NCBI GenBank assembly: GCA_910579575.1
Contig: CAJTUM010000002.1
Coordinates: 186,001 to 250,000 of the forward strand
Length of the DNA: 64,000 bases
Reading direction: 5' to 3'
Source: an uncultured Eubacteriales bacterium
Lineage (GTDB): Bacteria > Bacillota > Clostridia > Oscillospirales > Butyricicoccaceae
This document shows positions 61,024 through 64,000 of this stretch, piece after piece (the stretch's first letter is position 1; the number at the start of each line of letters is the position of its first letter). Below the pieces are notes generated by a model. It did not search any database and was not told where the DNA came from. It worked only from the letters and a program-made list of their open reading frames with translations. The translations under genes and the position numbers were made by a program.

Positions 61024-61033
61024 ATTCTTGCAA
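61008..61033. repeat. Recombination-site-like palindrome B2
   Basis: TTGCAA-GAAA-GTATAC-ATTC-TTGCAA, the most complete of the sites. Confidence 0.8.
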
Positions 61034-61118
61034 CTTTTTTGCGCTTTTGCAGCTTATTTTCCCAAAAGCCTTAAAACTTCAGGTGTTTCGCCCTCCTCCG
61101 CCCGGCCGCCGGCGGTCT

Positions 61119-61144
61119 TTGCAAAAATACCCCCTTTCTTGCAA
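61119..61144. repeat. Possible third site (B3) with a different centre
   Basis: TTGCAA-AAAT-ACCCCC-TTTC-TTGCAA: same 6-4-6-4-6 spacing and arms as the other sites, but ACCCCC replaces GTATAC. Another TTGCAA follows at about 61152. Confidence 0.55.
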
Positions 61145-61154
61145 CATCCTTTTG

Positions 61155-61196
61155 CAACAAAAAAAAGACCGCTTACCAGATTTCTGGTAAACGGCC
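61155..61196 (-). terminator. Terminator of the DUF3592 gene
   Basis: On the minus strand CCGTTTACCAGA pairs with TCTGGTAAGCGG, then TC and eight T. Confidence 0.85.
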
Positions 61197-61230
61197 TAAA
61201 AATATGAGATCAGACGATTGGACAAAACGA

Positions 61231-61632
61231 TTAGGGAACGCCCAGCCACCAAAAGACCAGCCCCATCACAGCCACAAGCAGCCAAAGCACGCCAAGAATA
61301 TACGAAGCGATTATTTTAATACAGCGGAAGACGCTGGGGATGTAAATAATCTCCGGGCAGTCCGGGTCGTAACGAATCGACACCATTTTGCCATCGCGCC
61401 ATAAGAATTTGCCGAAAAACTCGGCATGATAGCGGACGCCGTCGATAAAAAATTCATAGACAAAAGAAGTACTCTTTGACATATCGATCACCCGCTCTAC
61501 GATCTGCGCTTCTGTGGGAACCACGGCGTTTTTGCGCCTCGCTTCCGTCGATTGATACAGCGACGAAGCGCCCCCTAAAATAATAACGCCGCCTATGCTA
61601 AAAAAGAAAATCATAAACGGATAAACAGGCAT
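61231..61632 (-). CDS. DUF3592-type membrane protein
   Basis: 133 residues from the ATG at 61632 (GGGAGATC upstream). A transmembrane segment at each end and a small beta domain between ('SFVYEFFIDGVRYHAEFFGKFL', 'VSIRYDPDCPEIIYIPSVF'), as in the gene at 18440. Function unknown. Confidence 0.75.
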   Translation of the reverse strand: MPVYPFMIFFFSIGGVIILGGASSLYQSTEARRKNAVVPTEAQIVERVIDMSKSTSFVYEFFIDGVRYHAEFFGKFLWRDGKMVSIRYDPDCPEIIYIPSVFRCIKIIASYILGVLWLLVAVMGLVFWWLGVP

Positions 61633-61700
61633 CAATAGATCTCCCAACGTTTTATTTATTGTTATTATCAGTATACCACTGGGAAACCTATAAATCAACC

Positions 61701-62420
61701 TTAATTTTCTATTTTTTCTTCTGAAAGACGGACAATTACCAGAGGCGTCTGAAAATCGCTTTGCCCCGCTGGGTTATCCCGCAGAATCTCAGCCAGCTGG
61801 TCGGCGGTATAAGGCATATTGGGCGAAACGCCCAAAATCTCCACATTCAAATCGCAGGCGTCCATAATGGCGCAGGGAACGCCCAGCTGCTCCGCCATCT
61901 GACGGCAAACTTGATCCGGCTGAGCCGGCGCCAAAATGCCGTAATTGTAATATTCCGCAAAAGAGACGCCTCTGTCTGCCAGGCCGTCGATGGCGGCGGC
62001 GTCCCGGCCGCAGACCCGATAAAAAGCGCCTTTGATTCCAAAGAGCTTGGTGAAGGCGCTGCAAACAGCGGCCAACAACACCTTCCATAGCCCGCATTCC
62101 ATAATAAACAGCTGCATCTTATAGGGCTCTCCCGCCCCCACCCCTGCCGACGTCTGATGGACGCAGCGGCTGAGCAGCTTTGCCCAGAAACCGGGGCGGA
62201 TATCCTTGCGATAAACCACCCGCCTCTGGCTCAGCGCCACGATTTTTTCGCAGACGCACAGAATATCGCCCGGCTGCAGCTGCGGCCGGGCGTATTGTTC
62301 CAGTACGGGCGGCAGCGCCTCGCCAATTTTCACAAAATGGGTGCGCAGCGGCAGGCGCAGAAAAATCTTGCCGCAGGCGACGATAGCCGGCTTTTTGCCT
62401 GGGTTGACGTTGTATTTCAT
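61701..62420 (-). CDS. Coenzyme F420 gamma-glutamyl ligase (CofE)-like protein
   Basis: 239 residues. 'LRTHFVKIGEALPPVLEQYARPQLQPGDILCVCEKIVALSQRR', 'RVCGRDAAAIDGLADRGVSF' and 'CAIMDACDLNVEILGVSPN' resemble the F420-0:gamma-glutamyl ligase fold. No other F420 gene is in the window and Clostridia usually lack F420, so it probably ligates an amino acid to something else. The gap 62421-62597 shows no gene. Confidence 0.75.
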   Translation of the reverse strand: MKYNVNPGKKPAIVACGKIFLRLPLRTHFVKIGEALPPVLEQYARPQLQPGDILCVCEKIVALSQRRVVYRKDIRPGFWAKLLSRCVHQTSAGVGAGEPYKMQLFIMECGLWKVLLAAVCSAFTKLFGIKGAFYRVCGRDAAAIDGLADRGVSFAEYYNYGILAPAQPDQVCRQMAEQLGVPCAIMDACDLNVEILGVSPNMPYTADQLAEILRDNPAGQSDFQTPLVIVRLSEEKIEN

Positions 62421-62597
62421 CCGAAATTCCTCCTTGGCTCTGTTGCTGCCAACAGTTTACCGCCAAACAAGAATTTCGTTTTTTCTTTTTCCTGACAAGA
62501 CAATGAAAATACGACAATTTTTTTCTGAAGCTTCTCTTAAGTCTAAGCCGGCGAACGCATCCTCTATGGGCAAAGGCGCGTTAAGACGCGGCTGGAT

Positions 62598-63932
62598 TCA
62601 TACGTCGCCGGCCCGCCGCGTCTTCGCGGCTAAAGCGGCTAGAGCGGCAGAAGCCGTCAGCGCTTCGGCGGCGGGGACGGCTAGCCAAACCCCAGTCAGC
62701 CCCAGCCAAGCAGAAAGCAAGAAAACCGCCGGCAAAGCCAGCGCAAACCCTCGGGAAAGCGCCACGGCCTGGGCGGGCAAAGCCCGCTCCGTGGCGGCAA
62801 AATAGGCCGCGGCCACAATGTTGACCCCGGCGAAAGGCATGGCGGTAAAATACAGCCGCAGGCCCTGAACCGCCATGCGTTGAAGCGCGGGGTCGCCTTG
62901 GCTATTGAACAAGCCGGCGATGGGTTCGGCGCCCAGCGCCGCTGTGCCGGCCAACAAAACCGCCAGCAGCAAGGCGGCGGACAAGCCCCAGACCAGCAGC
63001 TGCCGCGCCTGCTCTTCTTTGCCGCCGCCATAGGCCTGGCTGACCAAAGGCTGTATTCCCTGAGCTAAGCCGTCGAACATGGCGACGGCCACAATGGCCA
63101 AATTGGCCACAACGCCATACGCCGCCACCCCCAAATCTCCTTCCAGCCGAAGAATGACCAAGTTGAAAGCCATCATCACCAAGCCGGAGCAAAGCTCCGC
63201 TGCCAAAGAGGGGAAGCCCAGAGCCAAAATCCGCCGCCAAGGCGCCCCTTTGGGCTGGCGGAGAGCCAGGCCGCTTCGCTTTTTCCTCCAATGAACGGAA
63301 AGAACTGCCAACCCTGCCAGCGGCGATACGCCGGTGGCCAGGGCCGCGCCGAGAATGCCCAAATCCAAAGGAAAAATCAGCAGATAATCCAACAAAATAT
63401 TGGCCAAGCTGCCGCAGAGAGTGGCCAGCATGGCCAACTGAGGCGAGCCGTCGTTGCGCACAAAGCAAACCAAGGCGCCTTCCAGCACAAAAGCGGGGGC
63501 GAAAAGCAGCAATACGCGGAGATATGTTTGCGTCATTGCCAGCACCGTTCCTTCGGCGCCCAACAACCGGGCAAGGGGCCCGGAAGCAAAAAGCCCCGCC
63601 AACGCGAACAGGGCCGAAAGAAGCAGACCCGCCGCCATAGACCAGCTAAAAGCGCTTCGAGCCCGTTCCCTTTCCCCTTGGCTGCTCAGCACCGTATACT
63701 GAATGGCGCCGCCCATGCCCAGCAGCTTGCCGCAGCCGGCAATCAAGCTAAACGCTGGAATGGCTAAATTCAGCGCCGCCAGACCGTCGGCGGCCATTCC
63801 TTGGGCGATAAAAAAAGTATCCGCCAGGATATAGCAGGAAAGGCCGACCATACCCAGAATATTCAGCCCGGCATAGCCGGCAAATTGCCGAAAGCCGCCC
63901 TCCGTCCTCTGCGATTTCGGTTGTTTGTTCAT
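62598..63932 (-). CDS. MATE-family efflux transporter
   Basis: 444 residues with about 12 hydrophobic segments and the internal two-fold pattern of MATE proteins ('NILGMVGLSCYILADTFFIAQGMAADGLAALNLAIP' and, in the second half, 'GVVANLAIVAVAMFDGLAQGIQPLVSQAYGGGKEEQA'). It exports cationic or drug-like compounds against Na+ or H+; substrate unknown. The last bases of the window (63950-64000) hold only GC-rich sequence and no gene I can support. Confidence 0.9.
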   Translation of the reverse strand: MNKQPKSQRTEGGFRQFAGYAGLNILGMVGLSCYILADTFFIAQGMAADGLAALNLAIPAFSLIAGCGKLLGMGGAIQYTVLSSQGERERARSAFSWSMAAGLLLSALFALAGLFASGPLARLLGAEGTVLAMTQTYLRVLLLFAPAFVLEGALVCFVRNDGSPQLAMLATLCGSLANILLDYLLIFPLDLGILGAALATGVSPLAGLAVLSVHWRKKRSGLALRQPKGAPWRRILALGFPSLAAELCSGLVMMAFNLVILRLEGDLGVAAYGVVANLAIVAVAMFDGLAQGIQPLVSQAYGGGKEEQARQLLVWGLSAALLLAVLLAGTAALGAEPIAGLFNSQGDPALQRMAVQGLRLYFTAMPFAGVNIVAAAYFAATERALPAQAVALSRGFALALPAVFLLSAWLGLTGVWLAVPAAEALTASAALAALAAKTRRAGDV

Positions 63933-64000
63933 CTTCTCCCTCTTTTCTATCAGACAATATAAAAAGCGCCGGCGCCCTGCCTTCTAAGGCCTACGGCAGG

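Noticed and set aside
60875..61207. Plus-strand protein-coding gene downstream of the inverton B promoter
   Set aside because: The only long plus frame (59909-61207) is a shadow running through merR and antisense to the surface gene; there is no ribosome site or recognisable protein.

Overview
The window looks like a chromosomal segment of a GC-rich, motile, anaerobic Firmicute of the class Clostridia (inferred). The evidence is Gram-positive style terminators and Shine-Dalgarno sites, SLH-domain surface proteins, a sortase-like C-terminus, a FliW/CsrA pair, lysine and glycine riboswitches, a complete glycine reductase (Stickland) operon and a full selenocysteine toolkit. I cannot name a species.

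Layout: (1) 1-5.8 kb, plus strand: late flagellar genes flgK (5' cut off by the window edge), flgL, a DUF6470-like gene, fliW, csrA, a yjfB-like gene and a small HExxH protein. (2) 5.9-8.8 kb, minus: a hypothetical gene, a membrane-anchored HIRAN protein and a cysteine desulfidase-family protein. (3) 8.9-14.0 kb, minus: citrate lyase operon citD-citE-citF-citC-citXG. (4) 14-23.5 kb, minus: mixed genes (secreted protein, esterase, NUDIX, dCTP deaminase, DUF3592, DUF896, ArsC/Spx-like), one gene broken by an in-frame TAG, then an amidohydrolase and amino acid permease under a lysine riboswitch. (5) 23.7-32 kb: an RluA-type pseudouridine synthase, a secreted subtilase with a catalytic-domain-less paralogue beside it, and a 1278-residue SLH surface protein. 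(6) 32.1-40.8 kb, minus: tRNA-Sec, tandem glycine riboswitch and grdX-grdE-grdB-trxB-trxA-grdA-grdC-grdD, where grdA and grdB read through in-frame TGA. (7) 41-44.4 kb: an M14 carboxypeptidase and an AT-rich pair of secreted/peptidase-like genes. (8) 44.5-54.5 kb: selB, selA, a DUF6630-like gene, an 83-bp tandem repeat array, DUF3343-yedF-yedE, a NifS-like lyase, selD (itself with an in-frame TGA) and a LysR regulator. (9) 54.7-64 kb: Mrp ATPase, GIY-YIG-like protein, SLH protein, GNAT, acyl-ACP thioesterase, MerR regulator, a 5'-truncated sortase-substrate-like gene, DUF3592, a CofE-like protein and a MATE transporter.

How it works together: glycine is sensed by the riboswitch and reduced by glycine reductase with electrons from thioredoxin reductase and thioredoxin. 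Its selenoproteins depend on tRNA-Sec, SelA, SelB and SelD, and YedE, YedF, DUF3343 and the NifS-like lyase plausibly handle selenium supply.

Most unusual finding: two related segments, 31929-32071 and 60879-61023, each bounded by perfect 16-bp inverted repeats that are halves of a 26-bp palindromic site (TTGCAA-N4-GTATAC-N4-TTGCAA). Each contains the same promoter (TTGWAA, 17 bp, TATTGT). They read as invertible, phase-variable promoters for surface proteins. The first points at the SLH protein gene (apparent ON). The second points away from a truncated surface-protein gene (apparent OFF). No recombinase gene is visible here. All alignments were made by eye.
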